NCBI GenBank assembly: GCA_015179025.1
Contig: WHUX01000202.1
Location: forward strand, 1 to 64,000
Length of the DNA: 64,000 bases
Direction of reading: 5' to 3'
Source: Terfezia claveryi
Taxonomy: Eukaryota > Ascomycota > Pezizomycetes > Pezizales > Pezizaceae
Below the pieces are notes generated by a model, which did not search any database, had not been told where the DNA came from, and was given only the letters and a program-made list of their open reading frames with translations. Position numbers and translations under genes: made by a program. How positions within the stretch are numbered: position 1 is the first letter of the stretch; every line of letters begins with the position of its first letter. Shown piece by piece: positions 1-11,977 of this stretch.

Positions 1-370
1 GGTAGCCTTGGCCAGGAAGGAAGCCTGTATATATAGATTGCTCTCTCCGCCCTCTCGTTGGATCTCCATCCAACGTCTTGTATATCCAATACAGGGCCTT
101 GCTTCTCTCCACGTTGGTGCATCTCCCTTGTGCACCTCCTTGCCTTGCCTCGCCTTGTCTCTGCAGCCCAGCTGCCTCCCTTGACACACGCGGCAACTGC
201 TTCCATGTGTCTCGTGTCCCTTGCCCTCTGCCTCTCTTCCCTCTTGCCCTTGCCTCCTGTCTCAGCCTCCCCCTGGTCACACATGTAGCGTTCCTATGTA
301 TGTGTTATCCTAGCCTTGCCCTTGCTCCGGCATACCTCTTGGTTGCCTTGCCTCCAGAGCCGTCGTTACA
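1..370 (+). mobile_element. Partial LTR, family A (not RIPed)
   Basis: The same sequence occurs complete in reverse orientation at 22033-22609 and in decayed form at about 1085-1660. It has a TATA-like TGTATATATAG near its start in the window and ends in CGTTACA, matching the LTR terminus of the complete copy. The 5' part lies outside the window. Base composition is normal, unlike the AT-rich copy that follows. No coding capacity is claimed; the open frames across it are incidental. Confidence 0.7.
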
Positions 371-1084
371 CTCTGTATCAGAATACTTTATAACCACTAC
401 TCTACTTCTAGAGGCTAGCTGTCTACCTTTTCTACCTCAAGGCACCAAGTATTTAACTTTTTTACCTCTGAGTACCAAGCATCCACCTTTCCTACTTCTA
501 TTGGCTAGGCTAAATATACTCTATTGGCTAAACCTAGCTCAAAAATACCTGCTATAGTGGGCAGGTTCAATCTTACCTAATGTGAGTTCTCTAGGTCCTT
601 AACTATACTTTAATTATTGTCTATAAAATGAGTTGGCCTTTAACTTCTCTAAAATATAGGCTAGCCTTATACTATTAAGTATATATATAACTAAGGATAC
701 ACTTACAAATAAAGATAATAAATGTCAATTGTATTTGAAAATCTTTATATACATAAATATACATCCTATCCACCTCTCTATGTGACTTATCAACTTCAGT
801 CTATACTACCTACTCTTGATGTAAACTCAAGAAGATAATTTAATGATACTCTAAACATACTTCACTTCTAGCAAATACAGCTAATACTATATATAACCGT
901 ATATCAAAGTGAAAGGATGGTAGAGTTAATATTGGAGGCAAGGTATTAGCGAGTTTATTAGCAACTTCAGAGATAAAGTATTGGTAACTTCAGAGGTAAG
1001 GTATTGGGGATATTAAAGATAAGGTATTAGCAATTTTAGAGGGAAGATATTAGTAAGTTTGTAGGCAAGGCATTAGCAACTTTG
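371..1084. other. AT-rich gene-free stretch with degenerate tandem repeats
   Basis: No gene is visible. From about 935 to 1095 there are five or six imperfect copies of a roughly 25-35 bp unit built on GCAACTTCAGAGGTAAGGTA-like sequence. The rest is AT-rich and full of stops in every frame, consistent with old RIP-mutated repeat DNA. Confidence 0.5.
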
Positions 1085-1660
1085 GAGGCAAGGCATTGAC
1101 TGTCATAATAGCATACTTAGTTGTCTTAGTTATCACCTACAATTGCAGGTAATAGGGTGTTATTTTAGTTCTATTTAATACTTGAACAGACTTGTTCGTA
1201 TATCCTTTTATTTTAATACTTAAGTAGGCTTATTAGGTATAGTGAGTATTATCTCAGCTTCCGAGATAGGAATCTCAGGAAGCTTATTCCTTTTATGGCC
1301 TTGGCCGGGAATCTTGTATATATATCTTTATTTCTCCACCCTCTTGTTGAATCCCTATCTAATGTCTTATATCCTAATATTGACTTTACCTCCTCCTCAT
1401 ACTAGTATATCTCCCTTATACACTTTCTTGCCTTACTTTGTCTCAGTGATTCTACTACTTACTTTATGAACTACTAGCCTCTACTTTCTAAATATTTTGC
1501 CTTTTATAATATTATCTGTAATATCTGTAACAGGTATCTGTAATATGTCTACTTTCCCTAGTCATATATGTAGCACTCCTATATATATCTTACCTTATTT
1601 CTGCCCTTATTCTAAGGTACCCCTTAGTTGCCTTGTCCCTTAAAGCCCTTATTATACTAC
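1085..1660 (+). mobile_element. Decayed LTR, family A
   Basis: This aligns by eye with the LTR at 22033-22609 read on the minus strand: the TACCTACRATNNCAGGTRATAG block, the direct-repeat-like CCGAGATAGGAATCTC, the TGTATATATA promoter and the CCCTATCTAATGTCTT block occur in the same order. Differences are mainly C-to-T and G-to-A, giving an AT-rich copy. The exact ends are blurred by mutation. Confidence 0.6.
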
Positions 1661-2640
1661 TAGTTGCTTGCTCTATTCTATACTTGTCTACTTCTTCGTA
1701 GATCTCTAGAGGGAATTTAGCTGCCTATTTATACTTCTCTTAAATCTAATAACCAAGGAAATAAATATAATAAAGGGTAGTATATTAGAAGGTAGTGCAC
1801 TATACAAAAGAGATTATATGACCATAGTAATGAGTCATACAGCCTAAACAATAGTCATGTGGCCATAGTAATGAGTCATATGGCCTAAATAATAGTTATA
1901 TAGCCATAATGAGAATGTGTTCATATGGCAAGTTTTATGTAATTTTCCATAGCAAATTCTATATGTTATAGATACTTATAAAGTAGTAGGAAGTAGTAGA
2001 AGACTAGTCCTTTGACTGAGAAGCTTAGTTTCATAATATTGTAGTAATATAGGAAATACAAAAGCATATAATCAATTATATAAGTAATAAAATAATATTT
2101 TCTATTATAAAATAATACTATATGAATAATAAACATAAGAACTTAATGGAACTATATAGAAGAGAGTACATATATGAGAATGTATTCAGAGGTCATATAC
2201 TTCCTTAAGCTAATACTTGTTAATCTTAGATACATTACCTGTATTTATATAGTTGATTAGGCTATATCAGTTTAGTAGCTATAACTAGGTATTGAGATAT
2301 CCTATGAAGAGGGTAGGTCTCTTACCTGGGCTATAATATTACTCCCCATTTTGAGACAGCTGTCCTCAGCTGAATATAAGTTCTTCTGATCTTAGATAAA
2401 ACAAGTATTAGTAATAACTCAGATAACTCTAGTAGTTAGATACTGACATTCCAATCAATACTTCTATCCTATTTAAAGGTACTACAAGACTGGTATGCTT
2501 ATACATACATGCCATGGCTATTAAAAACCAAACCTCTTGCCAAAAAACCTACAGGGAAAAAGCGACAAGTAGGAGGGTAAAAGATATCTTGTCTTCATCT
2601 ATAAAATACTAAATGTAGGTCTAAACCTCAGACATCTCTT
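1661..2640. other. AT-rich stretch, no gene seen
   Basis: No coding frame longer than noise. Between about 1811 and 1920 a unit of about 50 bp containing CATAGTAATGAGTCATA and GCCTAAA repeats imperfectly twice to three times. The rest is presumably decayed transposon sequence. Confidence 0.45.
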
Positions 2641-2870
2641 TCATCAGGAAAGAAAATAGTTTGTCTCTAGTGTCTCTAGAGACAGTAATGCCACTGGAGA
2701 CAAGATGTGTCTCCACGATTGGTAGAATGTCTCCTGGTGTCTCCTGGAGACACTAGGAGACACCAGGAGACACATAGGAGACACTCAGGAGACATCCAGG
2801 AGACACAAAAGACACAAAAGACACAAGAGACAACCCTGTCTCCTGGAGACACCACCTGGCGTCCCGATGC
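2640..2870. repeat. GAGACAC-rich simple tandem repeat
   Basis: Dense short direct repeats of AGGAGACAC / GGAGACA spacing, with several inverted TGTCTCC pieces, so the region can also fold on itself. It sits at the 3' edge of the decayed gypsy fragment at 2880-3470. Open frames through it (Cys/Val/Ser rich) are repeat artefacts. Confidence 0.7.
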
Positions 2871-2879
2871 CACTTTTTC

Positions 2880-3470
2880 TTGCTGATGTTCATCATATAG
2901 CTTATTAAAGAACTTCTCTTGATACTCTCTAAGCTTCTCAAGATAGTTATCCAACTTGTCAAAGGTCTTCTAAGTGTCCTCAAACTCAATATATCCTTCC
3001 TAATATACTCATACTTAACTACTCCTCTATTTTGTAGGAGTCTATACTAGATTCAACTTCGAAGATATCTGGTTTATCTTCATCCATATCTTGTAGCTTA
3101 TCTTATCATCTGAATGGCTTAAGAAGGATAACATAGACTGTGTTGTACTATTATGTGCCTTGTGAAACTTCAAGCCTATATATATATGAACTAATAGCTG
3201 TAATGAACTTATAGGGCCCTATCTACTTGCTGGTAAGGGAATGGTTGTTTCTAGCTCATATCTGTAGGTTCTGGTAGTTAACTAATACCCAGTCATTAAT
3301 AGCAAACCTACATACCTTTTCGAAGTGTATAGTACTTCTTTTATAGTTAATTTGCTTGAGGGTATCATGTATTTGGTTGTATACAATTGTCATTCAGTCT
3401 AGCTATTTTACTATAGTAGGAGAGAAGAATACGTAGTCATCTGGAAGGTGGATAGTTGAAGGGTCGAAGA
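2880..3470 (-). pseudogene. Gypsy integrase C-terminus/chromodomain remnant
   Basis: Read on the minus strand this aligns with the end of the intact chromovirus pol at 53550-54040. The blocks for the GPY/F region, the KPFH-like segment and the acidic linker before the chromodomain appear in the same order, heavily AT-shifted and full of stops. It is a different insertion from the gypsy remnant at 4900-7530. Homology is by visual comparison only. Confidence 0.55.
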
Positions 3471-3499
3471 AATATATACTTCAGTAAGGGAGTACTTAT

Positions 3500-4656
3500 G
3501 AGTAAAGTGAGTTGTAGTTGTCATAGGCGGAGGTTGGAAGGTAATTCCCACATTGATATGGTAAAGAATGACTTATTCTGGTTCAGAGTATTACCTACGA
3601 TTGCAGGTGATGGATGCGAGTATCGAGGTATTACACATGTAAGGAGCTCTACATGTATGACCAAGTATCTAGGGACTTTAGGCGAAACTAAAGTCGAGTG
3701 AGGTATCAAGGTCAAGGTCAAGAAGGTGAGGTAGTCTAAGCTATACTCAAGAACAGTGGTATAGATATATTTGTATAACAACTAGGTACAGGAAGGTAGA
3801 CAAGTTGCTGTGTGGGGAAGAAGGGAACAAAACACAGATGGTAAGAACATACTTCTTTTATAGAGATCCTGACTCTATCCTAAACAATACCCTTCTGGCT
3901 AACACAATAGTCTAGACAATTTATATCAACAGCATAACGTAAGAAGGACACATAAGCCAGCTCACGGATATACGGATCCTGTTAGATCATTGAGAACGAG
4001 GCATCTGGCAAATAATAGATAATGCTAGTGTGAACAGAAGATCTGAAGAATTGTACATAAGTAAAGGTGAAATTTCTGATAAGCTAAAGAAAGAGTTTTG
4101 AGCAAGAGTAGGTTGTTCCCAATTTGAGAGTTGTGCCAGTTTTGGCTCGACTCTCAAATAAGGTTTGGGTCAAAATAAGGTTCGAAGTTTTGTAGGGTAT
4201 TTCCTAAATCTAAAGTCGTGCCAGTTTTGGTTCGACTCTCAAAGTTTGGGTCAAAATAAGATTCGAGGTTTTCTGGGGTATTTCCTAAATCTGAGAGTCA
4301 TGCCAGTTTTGGTTCGACTCTCAAAGTTTGGGTCAAAATAAGGTTGATGGTTTTCCAGGGTATTTCCTAAATCTGAAAGTCCTACTAGTTTTAGTTTGAC
4401 TCTCGAATATCAATCCATAAGTGAGTGACTAGGACTTCCAGGATGCGGTCGGATATCACCTAGCCAAGAGAGGCAGGTCGAGAACATAGTCACGTAATAT
4501 TCTTTAGCAAGTGCGTGAGTTGCCGGCGATATCACTAAGGGTTATGACTCTTAGGTTACTGGTCATGGTGCGAGGGCAAGGGCAAAGCCTAGGCTTCCAG
4601 GTGATGGGGATCCGGTAAGTATGCGGGATCAGGATTGTGATTCAGGAGGGTTCATA
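3500..4656 (-). mobile_element. Decayed LTR region of gypsy remnant B
   Basis: The stretch lies just downstream (minus strand) of the pol remnant and ends near 4656 at TTCATAATAGTAGCTCCCTC. That resembles a mutated LTR edge followed by a polypurine tract; compare GTTGTGACACTATCCCCCC at 23223-23241. Part of it (about 3700-3790) also resembles 63590-63670 near the other end of the window. It contains the hairpin-bearing tandem repeats listed separately. Exact LTR ends cannot be fixed. Confidence 0.4.
4119..4420. repeat. Tandem repeat, about 88-bp unit, hairpin-bearing
   Basis: About three and a half copies of a unit containing GAGAGTCNTGCCAGTTTTGG, then CGACTCTCAAA, then GGGTCAAAATAAGRTT and GGGTATTTCCTAAATCT. 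Each unit carries GAGAGTC and GACTCTC as an inverted pair able to form a stem. A similar GAGAGTCGG/CCGACTCTC pair is in the other gypsy LTR at about 23170-23203. Confidence 0.75.
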
Positions 4657-4899
4657 ATAGTAGCTCCCTCTTCCAAGGATGAGCTCCTGTGAATCCAAGG
4701 CACGATACCAAGTTCAAATTCCACTCATTTAGGTAGAGTACGAGAACATAGTTTTGAGAGGTATACAGTGTGGAATTTTTTTACAACACTAGGCGCATTC
4801 AAAAACATATCAGCAGGTTCCTAGGTAAGCTCATCATAGCCTACCCAATAGGCAAGGTATTCTAATGTGTGACTGCGGAAACAAGAGTCGACGATTTTG
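4657..4899. other. Internal 3' non-coding part of gypsy remnant B
   Basis: No gene seen. The position, between the presumed polypurine tract and the pol remnant, suggests the 3' untranslated segment of the decayed element. Confidence 0.3.
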
Positions 4900-7530
4900 T
4901 CCACTTCTCATTCGGGTTCATCCTCAATGATCACAGGTGGTGGGGGAGGTTGGATTTGACCCAGAAGGGGGTCTGTGGAGGCAAGTTCGAGGAGTGAAAC
5001 ATGAAAAACAGAATGAATTTTCATAGATATGGGGAGGTCGAGTTTATAGGCATGGGAAGAGACCTTCTATATTATCCAGAATTTCCCTAACTTCTTGAAG
5101 TCGAGTTTTGTCGATGGGTGAGTTGTTTTAACATGTCAACAAAGTAACTATATTTGATTCTCTATTTCGAATTTAGGGGCCGGAATCCGAGACTTATTAG
5201 CTTGTTTGGAGTAGGTAGCTTATACCCAGATCATTTCTGATTGAAGATGGGTATCCAGCTTAGCAAGATGGTCTACATATTCTTTGATCATATGGGGGGC
5301 AAGTAACTTAGTGGTGGGGTTTATTGTGATCTGGTATTTGAGATTTTCACTATACATAGCCTAAAAAGGCATGATACCTAGAGTTAAGGATAAGGTATTA
5401 TTGTAGGAAAACTCAGTCATGATGAGTAATTCGGACCAGTTGTCTTGTTGATAATTATAATAAGCCCGTAAGTATTGTTCTGCAATAGCATTAATTTATT
5501 CCATTTGTCCATTAGTCTGGAGGTAGAAGGCTATTGAACCCTTCTATTAAATCCAAATAAGGGAGGTCAAGGAGTGAGTGAATTCGGATACGAATTGAGT
5601 GCAACGATCTGAGATGATTGAATCACAAATTCCGTGTAGGCGAAAGACATTATCAAAAAAGAGCTTAGTAATCTGCTTAGAATTAGTATCCATGTTGGTA
5701 GGTATATAGTGTGCTATTCTTAACAATCGGTCTACTACAACCAATAAGGTATCGAATCCATTTGAGATGGGAAGGCCAGTAACAAGGTCCAAGAAGAGAG
5801 ATGACCACTTCCGAAATAGAACTTGAAGTAGTTTTAACAATCCATAGGGGGTATGGCGAGCTAGTTTAATCTGGGCACAGGTATCACAGTTTCAGAGGTA
5901 TCGAGCTAAAGTCTGGTGCATCTTTGACCACTAGTAGTCTCATAATACTAGTTCATAGGTGGCTGCTTGACTGGGGTGTCCCACAGCTAGGTGGTCATGG
6001 TAGGTACGGAGAATGCGGAAGTGTATTTCCAGGGAGTCAGGAATATAAACTAGACCATTAATGAGAATAAGTCCCTCTGAGAGTTGATATTCAGCCAAAG
6101 GGATTATCGGGTGTTTTTTGGTATTATTCTGGAGGGCGTGCATAATCTCGAGGGTGAGCTTGTCAGTCTTGAGGGCAGTAAAAATGTCTTTATTGTTAAT
6201 GATTGAGGATGCAGAAAGCGAAAATTTTTCGGCAGGTATTAGGGCCTATGTTGGGCGAGCACGACCATCCCCTTCCTCAGGGTGGTCTCCAGATCTCCTG
6301 CTGAGTGCATCAGCTTTGGTATTCTGGGTGCTAAGTCTGAAGACGATCTTGAAGTTATATTGGGCTATTTCCTGTGGCCAACGAGCTTGTGGGTGTGAAA
6401 GCAAAGCTTTGGAGGTAAAGCTCTATAGGTTGTGATGGTCGGTGAGGATAGTGAATAGTTGTGGGAGCTGGTATAAGTAGATGTGCCATTTTTCAAGAGC
6501 CAGAATGATTGCTAGCAATTCTTTATCTCCAATGCCATAATTGTATTCGGTGGGTGATATCTTTTCTGAAATAAATGCAACTGGGTGCAGAACAAATTTC
6601 CCATCTGTTGGATGTTTCTGTGACAGGATTCCGAAGGTGACATAATCTGAAGTATCCGTTTCGACCAAGGTCTTAAGTTCAGAGTCAAAATGGTGGAGGA
6701 TGGGTGCGGAGGTGAAGGTTTTCTTGAGAAGTTTAAAAACCTCTTTACATGAAAAATTCCAAAAAAAAGGAACAACTTTTTGAAGCAAGTTAAAAAGAGG
6801 TTGGTAAAAAGCAGAATACTTATTGATAAACCTGCAGTAAAAATTAGCAAATCTAATAAAACACTAGATATCTTTAACAGAACGAGGAGTCTCCCAATTA
6901 AGAACTACATTAACCTTTACAGGGTCCATTTCCAAGCTCTACTCAGAGATGATAAATCCCAAGAATGATGTTTTCTCAATAGAGAATTCGCATTTTTCTG
7001 GTTTTATAAATAACCTAGATTCCTTGAGTTTTTTGAGAACCTTTCGCACCTGTTCCTTATATTCTTTTAGATTCGTTGAGTAAATCAGAATGTCATTGAT
7101 GTAGCATATACAAAAGATATCGAGGTATTCTTGGAGGGTATCATTCATGAATCATTGAGTGGTAGTAGGGGCGTTAGTCAACCTAAAGGACATAACTAGA
7201 AATTCAAAAAGTCTGTACCAAGTGCAGAAAGTAGTTTTTCACTCATCTCCTTCTTTAATTTGGGTTTGGTTGAAGCATGCATATAAATCAAGGCATGTAA
7301 AGTATTTGCACCCTCAAATCTGGTTCAAGGTTTCTTCGATACGAAGTAGTGGGTTTCTATACTTAATTATGGTAGTCGATATATAGACGTAAGGAACTAT
7401 CCTTTTTTTTGACAAATAGGACTGGAGAGGCTGCAGAAGAAGAACTGGCTCATATGAAGGACTTGGATAAATTCTTGTCAATCCATTTGCGTACTTCCTT
7501 AAGTTCTAAGTCAGACATAGAGTACATAGT
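4900..7530 (-). pseudogene. Ty3/gypsy pol remnant B (RT-RNase H-integrase)
   Basis: Broken minus-strand frames cover a gypsy polyprotein in normal order. At 7530-6939 are reverse-transcriptase pieces, including ASPVLFVKK and YINDILIYS, where the usual YVDD/YLDD catalytic box is changed to YIND. At 6850-6423 is RNase H, with ETDTSDY and YNYGIGDKELLAI. At 6143-5940 is the integrase zinc-binding part (HDHLAVGHPSQ). At 5840-5547 is the integrase core, with LDLVTGLP and IISDRCTQF. The rest down to about 4900 matches integrase C-terminal sequence. Stops are mostly TAA/TAG at former CAA, CAG or TGG codons, as expected of RIP. It cannot encode an active enzyme. Confidence 0.85.
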
Positions 7531-7559
7531 GATTTTATGATAATGATTCTATAATAATA

Positions 7560-8870
7560 ATTATATATAAATATATGATCAGTAATACAGAATTGTTGTA
7601 ACCTATAAGTATACTAGAACAAATTGAAAGAAATTATAATATAAATAGAAAAAATAGAGTCTAAAACAAATTGAAAACAATTACTAATATAGAAAAGGAA
7701 GAGGCTTAACAAGTACTTATTAGCTACTTAGAGTGACCTAAGTTTTTTAGAAGAAGGGAAAAGTTAATTTACTAATATAGTAGGAGTTAAAAGAATCAGC
7801 TATTAGTATAAATAAATCTTAATGATATAATGCAAAAAAAAATTAACTCCTTGCATATACTATTTATCATAGATCTTCCTTTTGGAGAACTATATTATAG
7901 AGGATGTAAGAGTTATACTTGATTTTAAAGTTTATTAGCTATTACTTTCTTTACTAGTAGTAGTTTATCTACTATATTAGAAAGGATGATTGGTCTCTAA
8001 CTTTTAACTTGAGATTAGTTTTTTCTGGTTTGAGTATTATTACTATATTAAAGTTTCTCTATAAAGTTAAAAGTATAATTTGGCCTTCTAATATTACTAC
8101 TATATTATTGAAAAGTACTATTTGTAGATATATATCTAGTACATTTCTAATTGATTAAATAAAGGACTCATCTATATAGATATATCTTATTAATAACTCT
8201 ACTATAACTAGGGGTAGAGAAGATAAGCTTTTTATATTTATAAAAAGATAGTATCTCTAAAAAGCCTCCTTTTTTTTCTTATTATTCTATTACTTTATAT
8301 CATCTTAATTTATAAGGTCTCCTATTAGTAGAATATATTTAAATGAGTCCTTTATTATCCTTACAATATTCTATAGTTGTTTATAGCTCTATTCCTCTAG
8401 AAATTTAACCCAACATATATGTTTTTTACTTTAAATTAATTTATGGAACTTTTTTCTCTTTTTATATAGCTGTTATAATCTTTACTTTTACCTGAATCTC
8501 TAACAGTTATTAATTAGTTCTACAGATTCTTGTTCTACTATTTTTTATTATACTTGCTAGCTCATTTATATATTAAGTATTCTTAAACCAGATGTTAGAG
8601 TATTTGGTAGACTTCATTGAAGTAAATTAGAGTGAATGGCTTATTTTTTTCTGTTTAAGTATTCTATTATAACCAGTCTATTATAGAATAAGATCTAGTC
8701 TCTAGTACTATTGTATTAATATATCCTAAAAGTACTGCATGATCTAAGCCAATCTAGGAGAGGTCAAAGGTTAAGTGATTATGAAATGAAATATTCTTGC
8801 CTTTAAAGATGAGGTCTAGGAGGCTTCTAGTATTCCCCCATTAAAAAGTTGTAGCTTGGTAGTCTGTATA
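7560..8870 (-). pseudogene. LINE-2 ORF2, RIP-decayed part (endonuclease end to RT)
   Basis: Conceptual minus-strand translation follows LINE-1 ORF2 with many stops. RSLLDLIFKGKNIS matches RSLLDLVFKGNDIS, the former SDH motif is LDH in IGLDHAV, and RNFNIVIILKPEKTN matches RNLSMVMIPKPGKDH. Further matches fade out below about 7900, so the join with gypsy remnant B near 7540 is approximate. Former Gln codons are TAA/TAG. Composition is far more AT-rich than the same element above 8870. Confidence 0.75.
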
Positions 8871-9413
8871 TTATATAAGCTGGTTATTATCTGCCCACTC
8901 ATGGACTATTACCTCTCTGTTCGATATGATGCCTCCCCATGATAGGTGATATGCATTGAAGTTGCCAATGATAAGGGAGTGGGAGGTGATTGAGATCTTA
9001 TTGAGTTCTGCTCTAAGGTCTGCCGAAGATGAATTGCCTTTGAAGTAGATTCCGAAAACTTTGACTGTCCTGAGGCTAATAAGGCTGATATTGTGACTGA
9101 TGTACCTGCTTGTTACTTTGTTATGTTTGATTGAAATATAGCCTACTACTCTGCTGTGGGTGTAGAGGCTCGTGATACGTCGGAAGCAGGGGTGGTTGGT
9201 TGTGCGGGGGCTGTCTGGTGTATGATATATGACTGGTTTCCCTACAAATACGATATCCGATTCTTTGGTGTGTTCGAGAAAGCTGTCGGTGTTGATCCCG
9301 CTGTTGTTAACATTGCAGTAAGAAACTAAGATTCTCCTCTGTCTACCTCCTCCACTCTCTATTCTCGAGGGTCCCTCCCTCTCGCCAGGTTGGATCGGGG
9401 ACCTAGAATTCAT
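8871..9413 (-). pseudogene. LINE-2 ORF2 start (AP endonuclease N-terminus)
   Basis: Open for about 180 codons from ATG at 9413 (MNSRSPIQPGE). It contains ILVSYCNVNNSGINT and DIVFVGKPVIYHT, close to LINE-1 ORF2 (ILVAYCNVNNSGINTH, DIVFVGEPVIYNT), and the endonuclease block IIGNFNAYHLSWGG, where LINE-1 has LVLGDFNAHHPLWG. The Asp of GDFN is thus changed to Asn, a catalytic-site change. The frame stops at 8871 and continues only as decayed sequence. The start overlaps the ORF1 stop as in LINE-1 (ATGAATTCTAG). Confidence 0.85.
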
Positions 9414-11655
9414 ACTGTGGCTGCTTCCCCTTGCGGGCTTGGTTGTTGATATACCAACTCTTAGAGTTCGTCCTGTTACTCCTGAACTTTTCGTCGTTGA
9501 TGCGGCGGAAGCAGACATTGGCCTCATGGTTATTGAGATTGCAGTAAGTGCAGTGAATCTCATTAGGGATTGGGATCGGGCTATATGTGGGTCGTAGTTC
9601 TGAAACCGTGCGACCTAAAGAGTCTATGTAGAAGGCCTTATCCTTGTAACATTCATAGATGAAAGCTTTGCCCCCCCCTGGGATCGGGATCAGGAGTGGT
9701 GAATCTAGCTTGATAAGGTCCTCCCTGTATACTGAAAATCTGAGGGAGCATGTCTTTCCCTCATAGCTGTCCCCTCTGTGTCTGTTTCTAACTAGCCACT
9801 TAGGTGATTAGACTGCTAGGGGGATATTTAATGCCTGCGTAATCTCATCCGCTCTGTCCCAGGCTCGCTCCCCTTTCTTTCCTGATAGGCCGGGGATGAC
9901 TAATTCAATCGTCTCCCGGTTGATTGACACTACCTTGTCGTCTGGGTGTTGTGTTGCTCTGCGGTACATCTCTCTTCTCAATGTAGCTACCATGTGGATT
10001 AGCTCCTCGTTTGAGGTGTTTGGAGGGTGTGTGATCGTAATCTCCCTCTCGGTGGGGTAGGATTTGAACCCCTCGACTTTAACTGCTTTGATTGCCACCT
10101 AAACTACCCTGTCTGACTTGGTGTTGAAGCACTGGATGAAACTGTTCATCCACCCAGTTCCACTTGGTAATTTCGTGCATTGGCCGATAAGGACTCTGCT
10201 AACTATATCTTGGTAGCCCCAGAGTGTGCCAATGTCTGAACACTTTGTTGGAGCTATCCCTCCTCCTTCATAGGGGTAGATTCTTTTCGTTTGTGCTGGG
10301 GGAGAGCTGGTAATCGGTGCTGGTATCGTCTTAGAGTTTTGGAGGGCCTTATTCGATGCTGTGATTCTGTCTTTGTGGTCCTTTGCTACCGATGGAGATG
10401 GTGGTATGCATTTCTGGATAGGGTTGCTGTGTCGTAGCTTAGGTACCGGTAACCCCTTCTTGATTGCTAGTGAGGTTGTCTTTTCGTTCCTTATCAGTGT
10501 TGTGGATGGGGCTTCGTCCTTTCTGAAACTTGGGTATCGGATATCCTCCCCCATGCAGTCTCGGTATTCTACTTCGCCAGCCGTTGTTTCTGTATCCGAG
10601 TCCTGTTCCTCAATCTCTTTTTTGCCACGTCTCATCCTCGCCAATTGCTTTGAAGATCTCTTCCCTTCCTCTATGATTTCGCTGTACCTTGTGATCAATG
10701 TTTCCTTGGCCACCCTGTCCAACCTTCTTCCCTGTTGTATGTCAAATTCTGCTTCTAAAACCTTGTCTTCCAGATCTGAGTCTTCCCAGTCTGGCTGGAG
10801 AAACGTAATGGGGGGGGAGGTCTTTGTAGGTGTTGTTTGGGATGAGGAAGAGGGAGTTTGTTGTTGGATTCGTGGATGTCTTTGGGGATGGATGAAGGAC
10901 TGTTTATAACTTTCTAAGTAAGCTTCTTCTGCTACCCTTTTTTCCCGATGCGTTTCTATGGTCTGGTCCATGCAATAGGGTGTTCGAGGTGCTGATAGTT
11001 GCACCGCTGTAGCCGGTATGGTTGACCTTTCCCTGCATGATTTGTCGCCATTCTTCATTCCCGTGTCTGTGCCTGGATTTGGTGAGATCTTTCCAGCCTC
11101 TAGGGCCGGAGACAGGGGTTTTTTTTCCCCTTTCCTCGGTGCAGCTGGCTGGCTGGTTTTCGGGATGTCTTTCGAGCTTTTTGGTTTGTTGTGGCTAGTT
11201 TTAGCCGGTTGTACCTTCTGGACGGCCTTTTCCACGTGACGTGTCAATGGCGTGTTGGTGCCTGGTGGTGGGGATATTGACGGAGCCTTAGCCCCTCCAC
11301 ACTCTAACGGGGGACTGTCATGAGCATGCCGGCTGCAATTGAGAGTGGGGTCCTTAGTTTCTTTGTTGCAAGCTGTCGTGCTACCTGACATTGATGAGTC
11401 TTCCTTTGGGCTTGCCGAGATGGTGCCTGCTGGAAATATAGATTGTGAAGCCGGTGTCGATACAGGTGTGTCCGGTATGAGACTGAGATCTATGACCTCC
11501 GTAGGCCTTGGTAGGGCTGGCTCAACATGGATGGTCGGCTGTCTGTGGGGGAGGGGTGCTGTTTTGATTGACGCTGGTTGGACTGGAGGCCTTGGTGTAC
11601 TGGTGTTCCCGATATTATCGATAAACGCACCTAGCTCATTTATGGATACTAACCC
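9404..11655 (-). pseudogene. LINE-2 ORF1, C-terminal two thirds
   Basis: This continues the gag-like ORF1 that starts at 21400. After removal of LINE-1 the frame reads PPGLVSINELGAF across the 12-bp target duplication. The long open part is 10099-11391. In-frame stops occur at 10099 (after KSDRVV) and 9808 (after PLAV), where LINE-1 has an open frame. The C-terminal CCHC knuckle CTYCNLNNHEANVC is near 9500. Compared with LINE-1 it lacks the internal duplication between PKLR and PYEGG. Function known for such ORF1 proteins is RNA binding in the retrotransposition particle. Confidence 0.85.
11644..11655. repeat. Target-site duplication, 3' side of LINE-1
   Basis: GGATACTAACCC lies directly before the poly(T) that is the LINE-1 poly(A) tail in reverse, and recurs at 20136-20147 at the LINE-1 5' end. 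Confidence 0.9.
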
Positions 11656-11672
11656 TTTTTTTTTTTTTTTTT

Positions 11673-11977
11673 AAATACTGAATACTCCTATGCAGCCCCA
11701 ACGAGGAGCTATGAGGAGCCACACGGAAACCCGGTGGATTCAAGGGGGAGGCAAGTTAATCTGCCGACCCCTGCGCAAGAGAACTAAATACATGTAGACG
11801 AGCGAGGCCCCCTGCTGTCATTAACGGACTGGCCGATGACTCGAGAGCCTGACTGAGCCTCGACTCCAATCAAACCGCATAACTAGGAAGACTAAACACG
11901 ATTAAGACAAATGGAACTCATGATATCCTATGGAATCTTAAAAACAAATGGAACTCGTGATGTCCAGTGGCACTTTT
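11673..11977 (-). other. LINE-1 3' UTR
   Basis: Non-coding. It includes the shared tail block with CCACCGGGTTTCCGTGTGG and GCTGCATAGGAGTATTCAGT just before the poly(A). The same block ends the truncated copies at 24207-24473 and 32447-32781. Confidence 0.85.

Noticed and set aside
2676..2989. Minus ORFs rich in Val/Ser/Cys
   Set aside because: They run through the GAGACAC simple repeat and the edge of a decayed gypsy element.
10790..10805. CAGTCTGGCTGG as another micro-insertion
   Set aside because: Part of LINE-2 ORF1 coding sequence with no flanking duplication; CCAGTCTGGACTCC at about 13447 and AGTCTGGAGG at 5514 and 27948 were dismissed for the same reason.
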